A stretch of DNA of 64,000 nt from Halobellus salinus. GTDB lineage: Archaea > Halobacteriota > Halobacteria > Halobacteriales > Haloferacaceae. Shown one piece after another: positions 45,475-54,278 of this stretch; positions within the stretch are counted from its first letter, which is position 1; the number at the start of each line of letters is the position of its first letter. Made by a program: the position numbers and the translations under genes. The stretch lies in contig NZ_BMOC01000005.1 in assembly GCF_014646875.1 (NCBI RefSeq), forward strand, positions 62,001-126,000, given 5' to 3'. The notes under the pieces were generated by a model, which worked only from the letters and a program-made list of their open reading frames with translations, did not search any database and was not told where the DNA came from.

Positions 45475-46068
45475 CTACCCGTATCGTTCCTCGTTCCAGG
45501 GGTTCGCGGTGGCGGAGTAGCCGCGCTGTTCCCAGTAGCCGCGTTTCTCCTCGGTCAGGAACTCAACGCCGTCGACCCATTTCGCGCCCTTGTACGCGTA
45601 CTTGTGCGGGGTGACCACCCGGAGCGGCCCGCCGTGGTCCGCGGCCAGTTCGTCGCCGCCGTGGCCGTACGCGAAGAGAACACCCTCGTTGAGGCACTCC
45701 GAGAGCGGGAGGTCCGTGGTGTAGCCGTCGAGCGCGTGGAACAGAACGTGGACGGCGTCGTCGTGGACGTCTGCCCGGTCTGCGACTGTCGGAAACGGGA
45801 CGCCGGTGAACACACGCCCCAGAGCACTCCACCCGGTGACGCAGTGAAAGTCCTGCCGCTGTGTCGTCGCCGGCAGGTCCAGGAACTCGTCGTAGGAGAG
45901 CGCGAGGTCGGTGTCGACGGCACCCCACACGTCGAACGACCACGTCTCCCGGTTCCACGACGGCGTCTCACCCTTCGACAGCACCGGGAACTCGTCGGTC
46001 TCGCGCTGTCCGGGGGGGACTCGCGAGTCGCCGAACGCCCGGTAGAGGTCGGTGAGGTCTTCGGCCAT
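45475..46068 (-). CDS. Sulfite oxidase-like molybdopterin oxidoreductase
   Basis: A 197-residue protein with only the molybdopterin-binding domain of the sulfite oxidase family. The molybdenum-ligand Cys is C76 in DFHCVTGWS. The later GGPLRVVTPHKYAYKGAKWV is also typical of the domain. It lacks the dimerisation domain of full sulfite oxidases and any signal peptide, so it is the short, cytoplasmic YedY-like or YuiH-like type. The substrate is unknown; protein methionine sulfoxide or small S/N-oxides are reduced by some relatives. Confidence 0.85.
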   Translation of the reverse strand: MAEDLTDLYRAFGDSRVPPGQRETDEFPVLSKGETPSWNRETWSFDVWGAVDTDLALSYDEFLDLPATTQRQDFHCVTGWSALGRVFTGVPFPTVADRADVHDDAVHVLFHALDGYTTDLPLSECLNEGVLFAYGHGGDELAADHGGPLRVVTPHKYAYKGAKWVDGVEFLTEEKRGYWEQRGYSATANPWNEERYG

Positions 46069-46266
46069 ACCACCACTTCGGCCACAGACACATATACCAC
46101 CGGCATCGGGGTGACCCGGGTGAACGGAACCGAGTGGTTACACAGATCACTAATAGTTTTATTATGATCAAAACCAGAGACATCAATATCGAAACAACAG
46201 TTTCGTAAACCCGGAAACCACGACACAGGAATTAAATACCCCGAATCCAAACCCCCTCACGATCAG

Positions 46267-46473
46267 ATGCCCAAGGTGAACATCAACGTCCCCGAACACC
46301 TCGAGATGCAGATTGCGCAACTCGTCGACCAAGGCGAGTTCGTCAACCGGGAGGAAGCCATCGAGGAACTCCTCTCAACGGGCCTCCGCGCGTTTAAGAC
46401 GAGCGGTCCGATCGACGAGGACCGCCTCGAAGACGACGGGATGATGGGTCACGACGACGAGTACGTCTTCTGA
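46267..46473 (+). CDS. Ribbon-helix-helix (CopG-type) DNA-binding protein
   Basis: A 68-residue protein whose first 45 residues form a ribbon-helix-helix: strand VNINVPEHLEM, then helices through QLVDQGEFVNREEAIEELLSTGL. It ends in an acidic tail. An attaaatac TATA-like site lies about 30 bases before the ATG. Such proteins are repressors or antitoxins, but no toxin gene is adjacent, so a regulatory role is more likely. Confidence 0.82.
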   Translation: MPKVNINVPEHLEMQIAQLVDQGEFVNREEAIEELLSTGLRAFKTSGPIDEDRLEDDGMMGHDDEYVF

Positions 46474-46566
46474 GACCGGCTGACGCCCGACTCTCCGAAC
46501 TGCGCGGGTGTACCGTGGGAGCACCCACCAACAACCCTTAACCCGGTCTCCCGCGTATGCGCCGGT

Positions 46567-46845
46567 ATGCACAAAGACGAACTCCTGGAACTCCACGAGC
46601 AGATGGTGATAATCAAGGACAACTTCGCCGCGCGGGAGACCGTCGACGGGACCCTCTTCGAAAAGTACGAGAGCCTCGACGTCGACCCATCGCACGTTCA
46701 TAAATCGAAGAGCGAGCACAAACACGCCGTGTTCGTCCTCGGTAACGCCCTCGCGTCGGCCATGACCGACGACGAGTTCTCAAACGCCGGGCGCGTGGGC
46801 AAACGGATGGAGGAGTTGGCCGACGACGCCGAGAGCAAACTGTAG
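46567..46845 (+). CDS. UPF0058 family protein
   Basis: A 92-residue helical protein of the UPF0058 family, present across Euryarchaeota with no established function. The characteristic HKDELLELHEQMVIIKDNF is at residues 2-20 and VHKSKSEHKHAVFVLGNAL at 44-62; its His residues may bind metal. It lies 93 bases after the CopG-type gene on the same strand. Confidence 0.85.
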   Translation: MHKDELLELHEQMVIIKDNFAARETVDGTLFEKYESLDVDPSHVHKSKSEHKHAVFVLGNALASAMTDDEFSNAGRVGKRMEELADDAESKL

Positions 46846-46948
46846 CGCTGGCTGACGGGAGGAGTTCGGCGGGTGGGCCGTCGGACAACCGGCCCGGCCG
46901 GCAGCGGACTGCGTAGCTTCTTAATGGGTCGGGAACTCACAACGCACG

Positions 46949-48604
46949 ATGGATTCTCTTCCGGTGGATCTTCTTTTACGGGGTGCGGTTGTGGGCGCAC
47001 TCGGTGTGTCACTCGTTGTTGCGCTCTCGGTCGATCGGCCCTCAGCACTCGGTGGCCGCCTCCGAGCGCGCTTCGTTCTCGGCGTTCCGTGGGGAACGCT
47101 CCTGTCGGCCGGCTTCGTACTCGGCGTGTACCTCTTGATCCAGGGCGGGCTCCGGAACTGGTATTCGCCGGTCACGATCCCGTTCCGAGCGTGGTCGTAT
47201 TTTTACCCGCTGGGGATGCTCACCGCGGCCTTCTCGCACAACGGCGCGGGACACCTGATCGGCAACCTCGTCGGGACGCTCACGCTCGCCCCGCTGGCCG
47301 AGTACGCGTGGGGTCACTTCCCGAGACAGCAGGGGTCACAGACCTTCTCGTCGCTCCGAACGGACCCGTACGTTCGCGCGTTCGTCGCGTTCCCCGCGGC
47401 AGTGATCGTGGTGGGGTTACTCACGTCGGTGTTCGCGGTCGGGCCGATCATCGGCTTCTCCGGGGTCGTGTTCGCCTTCGCGGGCGTCGCGCTGGTGAAC
47501 TACCCGCTCGGGACCGTGATTGCGCTGGTCGGCGGGGGGGCGGTCAGGCTGGTGTACACCGCGCTCCGGGTCCCGACACTCACCGCGAGCGGCCGCCCGG
47601 CGTACATCTCGCCGTGGTGGGCCGATATCGCGATCCAGGGCCACGCACTCGGACTCCTGATCGGTGTCCTCGTTGGACTCTGGATCGTTCGGCGGCGACC
47701 GGACAGTCGGCCGAGCGCGCGACGACTCTGGCTCGGCGGCCTCCTGGTCGCGGTCGAACAGTCGCTGTGGGCGGTCTACTGGTTCCGCGGCGGGGAGACA
47801 TACGTGCTCTACCGCGCCGCGGGCGTGGTCTTGGTGGTGGCGCTCGCCACGCTCGTCGCGCTCGCGGTCGTCGCCAGCGACGACCCGCTCTTCGAGTGGG
47901 ACCTCGGGGTCGACACTGGCGTGGTTCGGAACTGGCAGGTCGCGGCGGGTGCGCTGTTGCTCGTGACCGCCGCCGTCGCCGGTCCGGCGGTCCCCACGAA
48001 CCTCTTCACCGCCCAGACGGGCGATCTCCCTGGCGAGGAACGGACGGTCCGCGACTACGAGGTCACGTACGCCGAGAACGTGCAGAACGGGCTGGTCTCT
48101 GCTGTCGATGTCGACGCGTTCGGGGAGACAACAGCCGTCAACACCTCCGGCGTCGTCGTCCGGAGCGCCGAGCGCGGCATCTGGACCACTGCGGTCCCGA
48201 AGGGGCGGCTGGCGTTCGACGGCCGCACCGCCGTCCGGCTCGGCGGCGTCGGGTGGCGTGAGACGGTCTATGCACAGCGCGACGGGTGGCAGGTACTCGG
48301 CGCGGGCACCGCCTACCGCGTCGGACTCGACAACGGCGACTCAGGGCGGGTGGTGTACACCTCCGACCCCGTCACCGCGGGGCCCACACTCGCTGGCCGG
48401 AACGTGACCGTGGTCCCGACCCGGGAGACCTACCGGCTGCGAGTCACACGTCCGAACGGGTCGGTGAACGAGACGGCACGGCTCCCGGCGGAAAACCAGT
48501 CCGTGACTCTCGACGGACTCCGGTTCGATCGCACCGCCTCGCGGGTGACCGTCTCGTACAACGGCACGCGGCTCCGGCTCCTGACCCAGGAGACCTACGA
48601 GTGA
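46949..48604 (+). CDS. Rhomboid-family intramembrane serine protease with C-terminal domain
   Basis: A 551-residue protein. Residues 1-345 hold about nine membrane segments including the rhomboid core: HLIGN (H102, N106), GFSG (catalytic S171) and the partner H232 in IQGHALG. The C-terminal 200 residues follow a last membrane segment and read as an extracytoplasmic beta-rich domain (repeated NVTVVPTRETYRLRV-like strands). Rhomboids cut transmembrane helices of other proteins. The extra domain may select substrates. A cttcttaatgg TATA-like site is about 25 bases before the ATG. Confidence 0.88.
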   Translation: MDSLPVDLLLRGAVVGALGVSLVVALSVDRPSALGGRLRARFVLGVPWGTLLSAGFVLGVYLLIQGGLRNWYSPVTIPFRAWSYFYPLGMLTAAFSHNGAGHLIGNLVGTLTLAPLAEYAWGHFPRQQGSQTFSSLRTDPYVRAFVAFPAAVIVVGLLTSVFAVGPIIGFSGVVFAFAGVALVNYPLGTVIALVGGGAVRLVYTALRVPTLTASGRPAYISPWWADIAIQGHALGLLIGVLVGLWIVRRRPDSRPSARRLWLGGLLVAVEQSLWAVYWFRGGETYVLYRAAGVVLVVALATLVALAVVASDDPLFEWDLGVDTGVVRNWQVAAGALLLVTAAVAGPAVPTNLFTAQTGDLPGEERTVRDYEVTYAENVQNGLVSAVDVDAFGETTAVNTSGVVVRSAERGIWTTAVPKGRLAFDGRTAVRLGGVGWRETVYAQRDGWQVLGAGTAYRVGLDNGDSGRVVYTSDPVTAGPTLAGRNVTVVPTRETYRLRVTRPNGSVNETARLPAENQSVTLDGLRFDRTASRVTVSYNGTRLRLLTQETYE

Positions 48605-48647
48605 GAGGCGCGTCGCTGGCGGTCCGGGCGCGGTCGCGGGCGACCGA

Positions 48648-48956
48648 TCAAGCGAGAGGGAGATCGATCGCGACCGTGGCTCCGTCGGCGTCGGCGGCGA
48701 CGAGTTCGAGGTCGCCGCCGTGTCTGTCTGTGACCCACGTTGCGAGCCACGGCCCCTGGCCCGAGGCGTGCTGCAACTGCGTGATCTCGCGATCACCCGC
48801 GACGATCGACCACTCCGCGTCGGGGATGCCGGGGCCGTCGTCGTCGATCGCGATGCGGACGCCGCCGTCGAGCCGGTCGGAGACGGTGATGTCGACCGCC
48901 GCGTCGCTCCCTACGCCGACTCGCCACGGTCGCCGCGCTTCTGCCGACGCCGGTTG
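48648..48956 (-). pseudogene. C-terminal fragment of a histidine kinase ATPase domain
   Basis: The minus strand carries the end of a HATPase_c domain. The G1-box region AIDDDGPGIPDAEW is clear, and LATWVTDRHGGDLELVAADADGATVAIDLPL follows to a stop at 48648. The usual G2-type GLGL loop is changed to QGPWLATW. The N-box and any phosphoacceptor or sensor domain are missing, and no start codon with homology is seen. It is probably what remains of a deleted sensor kinase gene. Confidence 0.6.
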
Positions 48957-48979
48957 GAGACGCCGGTGGTCGGACCCCG

Positions 48980-49483
48980 CTACTGTTCCAGCTCACCGGC
49001 CGCCTTGTACGCCCGCCGGTTTTCGCGGTAGTGGTCGGCTGTCTCCTCAATCACCGCCGCCTGTTCGGGGGTGAGTTCCCTGGTTTCGGCCGGGACACCG
49101 TACGCCAGGTGGCCCGCAGGGACGACGGTGTCTTCGGTGACCAGCGATCCGGCGGCCACGAGCGAGTTCGACTCCACGGTGGCGCCGTACTGGACGGTAC
49201 TCGACATCCCGACAAGGACGTCGTCGCCGATATCGGCGTAGTCGATGACGACGTTGTGGCCGACGGTGACGCGGTCGCCGACGTGTGCCCCGTGGAGCAT
49301 CGAGAACTCCTGGACGTTCGTCTCCCTGCCCACGGTTGTGGCCCGGCCGTCCCCGCGGAGACACACGAACGGCCAGAGGCTCGCGTCCGGTCGCACGTCG
49401 ACGTCGCCGACGAGGTAGGCCATCTCCGAGACGAACGCGGAGTCGGCCACCGACGGCGACTCCCCCAGAACGTCACGTTCCAT
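48980..49483 (-). CDS. Gamma carbonic anhydrase-like hexapeptide protein
   Basis: A 167-residue left-handed beta-helix protein with hexapeptide repeats across residues 20-130 (VSEMAYLVGDVDVRPDASLW onward). Gamma carbonic anhydrases bind zinc through three His at a trimer interface. Here H64 (SMLHGAHVG) and H76 (VTVGHNVV) are present. The third position, five residues after H76, is D81 instead of His. It may bind metal differently or lack anhydrase activity; PaaY-like thioesterase or assembly roles are alternatives. Confidence 0.82.
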   Translation of the reverse strand: MERDVLGESPSVADSAFVSEMAYLVGDVDVRPDASLWPFVCLRGDGRATTVGRETNVQEFSMLHGAHVGDRVTVGHNVVIDYADIGDDVLVGMSSTVQYGATVESNSLVAAGSLVTEDTVVPAGHLAYGVPAETRELTPEQAAVIEETADHYRENRRAYKAAGELEQ

Positions 49484-49718
49484 ACTGGGGCCTCGGCGAC
49501 CGGAATCATAAGCCCCCGGGACCGGGGTGGAGTGGTGTCGCCCGGCGGGCGATGTACTGTATACCGCGATACAAAATGCCGAATGTGGCCGGAATCGACC
49601 GACTCCCGGCGGCTCAAGTCCGTATCACGGTCGCGGTCGACGGTGTCACCCTCAACGGGGTCCGGAACCCCGAAGCACCGTCGAGTGGCGCGGGATCGTC
49701 GGAGAATTGTCGATCTGA

Positions 49719-51143
49719 CTACCGGTTCAGGGTGTGGATCGCCTGCTGCATCGCGTTCTCGGCGGCCTCCATCGTCGCCTCCGACAGCGTCGGGTGGGTG
49801 TGAATGGTGTCTGCGACCTCGTCGATCGTCGCGCCGAGTTCGATCGCCAGCCCCGCTTCCGCGATCAACTCGGAGGCTTCGGGCGCGACCATCTGCGCGC
49901 CAACCAGCCGCCCCGTCTCCCCGTCGCCGACGAGCCGGACGAACCCTTCCGACTCGTTCATCGTGAGCGCCCGGCCGCTGGCGCGCATCGGCATCTCCCC
50001 GACGACGGGGTCGACCCCCGCCTCGACCGCTTCGGACTCGGTCAGTCCGACCGTGCCGATCTCGGGGTCGGTGAACACCGCGGCGGGGATGGCCCGGTGA
50101 TCGAGCGCGACGGACTCGCCCGCGATGGTCTCGGCGGCGACGATCCCCTCGGCGCTGGCTTTGTGCGCGAGCATCGGTTCGCCGGCCACGTCGCCGACGG
50201 CGTAGACGTGATCAAGCGCCGTCCGGGCGTGGTCGTCGATCGCGAGAAAGCCGGTATCGTCGGGTTCCAGCCCGATCGCGTCGAGTTCCAGCGTGTCGGT
50301 GACGGGCTCGCGCCCGACCGCGACGAGCACCTTGTCGGCGCCGTAGGTCGCCGTCTCGCCGTCCTCGGCCTCGGTGACCACCTCGATCCCCCTGCCCGAT
50401 TCCCGCCACTCGCTGGCGCCCTCGCCGAACCGGAAGTCGACGCCGAGGTCCGCCGCGCGCGAACGGACGACCCGCGTGATGTCGTCGTCGTAGGCGGGGA
50501 GTGCGGAGTCGAGCATTTCCACGACCGTCACGTCGGTGCCGAGTTTCGCAAACATCGTCGAGAGTTCTATACCGATGTAGCCGGCACCGACGACCACGAG
50601 TTCGTCCGGTCGTTCCTCGGCCGCGAGCGCGTCCCGCGACGCCCACACGTCCTCGTCGGCGAAGGAGAAGCCGGGGATCTCGATCGGCCGCGACCCCGTG
50701 GCGACGATGCAGTCCTCGAACTCGACGGTCGCCGTCTCCCCGTCGTCACCGCTGTGGGCGACCCGCGCGGCGTGGTCGTCTGCGAACGTCGCGGTCCCCT
50801 CGAGCAGCGTGACCTGGTTGGCCTTACACAGCTTTTCAACGCCGCCTGTCAGTCGGTCTACGACGTCATTCTTCCAGTCGGCCAACGCCGCCATGTCAAC
50901 CGTCGGGTCGGCGTGGATCCCCATCACGGCCGCGTTTTCGGCGTCGTGGGCGATGTCGGCCGCGGTGATGAACGCCTTCGATGGGATACAGCCGTGGTTG
51001 AGACAGGTACCTCCGTAGGCGTCCTTCTCGACGAGCGTCACGTCACGGTCTCGCTGTGCGGCGCGGATGGCGGCCACGTAGCCGCCCGGTCCGCCGCCGA
51101 TAACTAGTACGTCGGTGCGGGTCGAACCGTCTCGGGGCGTCAT
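49719..51143 (-). CDS. lpdA: Dihydrolipoyl dehydrogenase
   Basis: A 474-residue FAD disulfide oxidoreductase that reoxidises dihydrolipoamide of 2-oxoacid dehydrogenase or glycine-cleavage complexes. The FAD fold GGGPGG is near residue 16-21, the redox Cys pair is C47/C52 in GGTCLNHGC, the NAD fold is GAGYIG near 185 and the terminal active-site His is in IHTHPTLSEA near 448. No E1, E2 or H-protein gene is beside it, unlike the usual pdh cluster, so it may be a second copy or serve a distant complex. Confidence 0.93.
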   Translation of the reverse strand: MTPRDGSTRTDVLVIGGGPGGYVAAIRAAQRDRDVTLVEKDAYGGTCLNHGCIPSKAFITAADIAHDAENAAVMGIHADPTVDMAALADWKNDVVDRLTGGVEKLCKANQVTLLEGTATFADDHAARVAHSGDDGETATVEFEDCIVATGSRPIEIPGFSFADEDVWASRDALAAEERPDELVVVGAGYIGIELSTMFAKLGTDVTVVEMLDSALPAYDDDITRVVRSRAADLGVDFRFGEGASEWRESGRGIEVVTEAEDGETATYGADKVLVAVGREPVTDTLELDAIGLEPDDTGFLAIDDHARTALDHVYAVGDVAGEPMLAHKASAEGIVAAETIAGESVALDHRAIPAAVFTDPEIGTVGLTESEAVEAGVDPVVGEMPMRASGRALTMNESEGFVRLVGDGETGRLVGAQMVAPEASELIAEAGLAIELGATIDEVADTIHTHPTLSEATMEAAENAMQQAIHTLNR

Positions 51144-51281
51144 TGCTACGAGTACCGTGTGCGGTCGGGGTCGTGAAACTACTGTTCTTTCGCTCCGAGG
51201 GGGTTCGGCGGCGACGTGCTGTTTCAGAGTCGATCACAAACCTGGTTGGACACGACGAACACGACCTCGTGTCCGGCCCCC

Positions 51282-51650
51282 TCAGGCGGCACCTCCGCCA
51301 CCCCGTGGAGGTGGTTGGCCGCTCCGGTTTCCGGCGTCGAGTGCCCGCACTCGGCCGGCGACCGCACCCATCACGAACCCGGCGACGTGGGCGGCGACGG
51401 CGACACCCGGGCCGGCGGTCGGAAGCCTCACCGCGATCGCACCGACGAGCAACAGCGCAACCGACCCACGCCGACCGACCGCGGCCCGGGAGCGGATGCC
51501 GTCGGCTACCTGGTTGGCCGCAAGAACGTAGCCGACGCCCGCGAGGACCGCCCCGCTGGCGCCGAGGGCCGCGACCGGGACCTGCTGAAAGGCGAAGACC
51601 GCCAGGAAAACGACGAGGAGGTCGACCATCGGCCGTTGCGGGCGACGCAT
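51282..51650 (-). CDS. Rhomboid-like protein with internal deletion
   Basis: A 122-residue membrane protein. After a first segment (DLLVVFLAVFAFQQ, residues 10-23) it jumps directly to the rhomboid catalytic part: GASGAV with S32 and a later H88 in AAHVAGFVMGAV. The intervening segments, with the HxxxN motif that normally precede GxSG by about 60 residues, are missing. It is probably a deletion derivative and unlikely to be an active protease, though the frame is intact. Confidence 0.6.
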   Translation of the reverse strand: MRRPQRPMVDLLVVFLAVFAFQQVPVAALGASGAVLAGVGYVLAANQVADGIRSRAAVGRRGSVALLLVGAIAVRLPTAGPGVAVAAHVAGFVMGAVAGRVRALDAGNRSGQPPPRGGGGAA

Positions 51651-51710
51651 ACCGAACCTATCGGCGGCGCAAGCAAAGTTCCGCCGGCGCAGGAACCGGC
51701 TTGAGGTGAC

Positions 51711-53624
51711 TCACTCAGCCGCGTCGACCGCCCGCGCGTCGTCGATCTGTGCGTCCCACAACGCGGCGTACTCGCCGGATTTCGCCACCAGCCGCTCGTG
51801 GGGCCCCGACTCGACGATCTCGCCGTCGTCGAGCACGACGACCCGGTCGGCGTCCCGGATGGTCGACAGCCGGTGGGCGATCACGAACGCGGTCCGGTTC
51901 TCGATCAGCCGGTCAATGCTGGCTTTGATCTCCTCCTCGGTCTCGGTGTCGACGTCGCTGGTCGCCTCGTCGAAGATGATGATCGCGGGGTCGTTGAGCA
52001 GCGCCCGCGCGATCGCGATCCGTTGACGCTGGCCGCCGGAGAGCTTCACGCCGCGCTCGCCGATCTGGGTGTCGTACCCGTCGGGTAGCTCCGAGACGAA
52101 CTCGTCGGCCGCCGCGGCGTCCGCAGCCGCGGTCACCCGATCGCGCGCCGCGTCGGCGTCGCCGTCACCCCGCTCGGCGGCCAACACCTCGCTGTCGCCG
52201 TACGCGACGTTCTCGGCGACGGTTCCCGAAAAGAGGTAGGGGTTCTGTTCGACCACCGCAATCTCCTCGCGGAGCGCCTGGAGGTCATACTCCCGGACGT
52301 CGCGGTCGTCGACGGTCACCCGGCCCTCGTCGGTGTCGTGCAGGCGGGGAACGAGTTTCACCAACGTCGACTTGCCCGCGCCCGTCGCGCCCGCGAGGCC
52401 GATGGTCGCGCCGGCGGGCACGTCCAGCGACACCGAGTGCAACACCGGCTCCCGGTCGTCGTAGCCGAACCACACGTCCTCGAACGTCACGTCGCCGTTG
52501 ATCCCGTCCGGGACGTGTGGGTCCTCGGGTTCGGTGACCGTCGGCTCCCGGCCCAGCAGCCCGAACACCCGCTCGGCGCTGGATTTCGCGAGTTGGTATT
52601 TATTGGCCGACCGGCCGATCCGACGCATCGGCGAGTAGAGCCGGCGGAGATAGAGGAAGAAGGCCGCAAACGCCCCGGTTGAGATCAGCGCCGCCTCGCC
52701 GGGCGGCGTGGTGATGATGGCCCGCCCGCCCACGAGGAGGACGAGTACGAACACGACGCCCGTGAGCAGCCGGAGCGTCGCGAAAAAGCCCCGACGGATC
52801 CGCAGCGCCGCCACCTTCTCGTCGTGGTACGCCTCGCTCCGCTCTGCGACCCGGTCACGCTCGAAGGCGTACCGGTTGAACGCCTTCACGACGGCGACGC
52901 CGCCGAGGTTGTTCTCCAGCCGAGTGTTGAGCCGGGCGACCGTCTCCCGGAGGGATTTGTACCGCGGCTCGATCCACCGGAGGAACGCCGCGCTCGCCAG
53001 CCCGATGATCGGAACGGGCGCCAGTGCGATGATCGCGAGCGTGGGCGCGTAGTACCACAGGACCGCCGCGATCCCGCCGACGGTGGCGACCACCCGAATG
53101 AGCTGTCGGAACTCCGTGTTCAGAAACTGCTCTAACCGGTTGATGTCGCTGTTGAGGATCGACATCATCCCCCCGGTCTGGTGGTTCGCGAAGAAATCCA
53201 TCGAGAGGTGCTGGAGGTGGTCGTACGTGTCGTTGCGGAGGTCGCGTTGGACTTTCTGGGCCGACGACTGGAGCAGATACCGCGACCCGAACCGGGTGGC
53301 CGACCGGAGCAGATACGCCAGCGCCGCGATGACCACCAGTCGTCGGAGGAACGCCAGCCGGGCGGCCTCACCGGTGATCGCGCCGGCGGGTAACAGTCCG
53401 GCCTCGGTCAGCAGTCCGGGATCGGCCGAACCCAGGACGACCCGGTCGATCGTGGTCGCAATGATGACCGGTGGCACGAGCCGGGCAAACCGCGTCAACA
53501 TCGCGGCGATCACACCCAGCGTGATCCGCGGCCAGTACGGCCAAGCGTACCCGAGCAGCCGGCCGATCGGGTGGCCGTCGACCGAGTCGCGGATGTCGCT
53601 GAACCCGCCGTCGTCGTCGCTCAC
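51711..53624 (-). CDS. ABC exporter, fused permease and ATPase
   Basis: A 637-residue half-transporter of the multidrug/lipid exporter type, working as a dimer in the membrane. Six membrane segments occupy about residues 25-345. The ATPase has Walker A GATGAGKST near 425, signature LSGGQRQRIA near 545 and Walker B IIIFDEATSD near 568. The start is taken as GTG at 53624 (VSDDDGGFSD), preceded by ggtggc; upstream in-frame sequence has no similarity. The substrate is unknown. Confidence 0.92.
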   Translation of the reverse strand: MSDDDGGFSDIRDSVDGHPIGRLLGYAWPYWPRITLGVIAAMLTRFARLVPPVIIATTIDRVVLGSADPGLLTEAGLLPAGAITGEAARLAFLRRLVVIAALAYLLRSATRFGSRYLLQSSAQKVQRDLRNDTYDHLQHLSMDFFANHQTGGMMSILNSDINRLEQFLNTEFRQLIRVVATVGGIAAVLWYYAPTLAIIALAPVPIIGLASAAFLRWIEPRYKSLRETVARLNTRLENNLGGVAVVKAFNRYAFERDRVAERSEAYHDEKVAALRIRRGFFATLRLLTGVVFVLVLLVGGRAIITTPPGEAALISTGAFAAFFLYLRRLYSPMRRIGRSANKYQLAKSSAERVFGLLGREPTVTEPEDPHVPDGINGDVTFEDVWFGYDDREPVLHSVSLDVPAGATIGLAGATGAGKSTLVKLVPRLHDTDEGRVTVDDRDVREYDLQALREEIAVVEQNPYLFSGTVAENVAYGDSEVLAAERGDGDADAARDRVTAAADAAAADEFVSELPDGYDTQIGERGVKLSGGQRQRIAIARALLNDPAIIIFDEATSDVDTETEEEIKASIDRLIENRTAFVIAHRLSTIRDADRVVVLDDGEIVESGPHERLVAKSGEYAALWDAQIDDARAVDAAE

Positions 53625-53859
53625 CGGGCCACCACCCGGCCGCGCGTCGCGTCGCCCCGCCGACAGTGTCGGACTCCGACCGTCATTGTGTGCGTGGAGG
53701 GTAGAACGCCCCCGACGAACCCAAACCTGTTGCTTCGCCGGCGCCGCGGTGTGCACCCGAGATATCGCCCCCACGGGCTACATGTATAGCCCGTCGACGC
53801 GGGCGTCGGCTATGGGTGTAGTGACAGGATTTCCCAGGGGAGAACCCGTTTGGAATGGT

Positions 53860-54267
53860 ATGAGCGCACTGCTCCCACATACGCCCCCGGTTGAACGCTC
53901 CGGCTCCGGCTCCCAGGTTGTCACCCTCGGCGACGACGGCTCCGACGCGGTGTTTTCGGTTCTCTCGTCGACAGTCGCGCGGCAAGTGCTGGGGGAGTTG
54001 TACCGCAGCCCCGCAACGCAATCGGAGCTCGCGGACCGAGTCGACACCTCAATCCAGAACGTCAGCTACCATCTCGACAACCTCGTCGACGCCGGCCTGG
54101 TCGATGTCGTCGACGAGTGGTACTCCGAGAAGGGTCGAAGGATGGATGTTTACGCCCCCGAGGGCAGCCCGCTGGTGCTCGTGGTCGGCGACGACACGGG
54201 GACCAAGGATGCGGCATCCGATGCCGAGCCGCAACCGACCGAGCCGCTCCCGCGTCCGGAGAACTGA
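53860..54267 (+). CDS. Winged-helix (ArsR-type) transcription regulator
   Basis: A 135-residue regulator. The winged helix covers residues 28-95, with VARQVLGELYRSPATQSELADRV, then SIQNVSYHLDNLVDAG and the wing YSEKGRRMDVYAP. Many haloarchaeal relatives carry a C-terminal membrane part; here the protein ends shortly after the HTH in a low-complexity tail. The ATG at 53860 (MSALLPHTPP) matches the usual family start. It is divergent from the ABC exporter and may control it, or the flavoprotein gene 11 bases downstream. Confidence 0.82.
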   Translation: MSALLPHTPPVERSGSGSQVVTLGDDGSDAVFSVLSSTVARQVLGELYRSPATQSELADRVDTSIQNVSYHLDNLVDAGLVDVVDEWYSEKGRRMDVYAPEGSPLVLVVGDDTGTKDAASDAEPQPTEPLPRPEN

Positions 54268-54278
54268 CGCCCGCCGGG

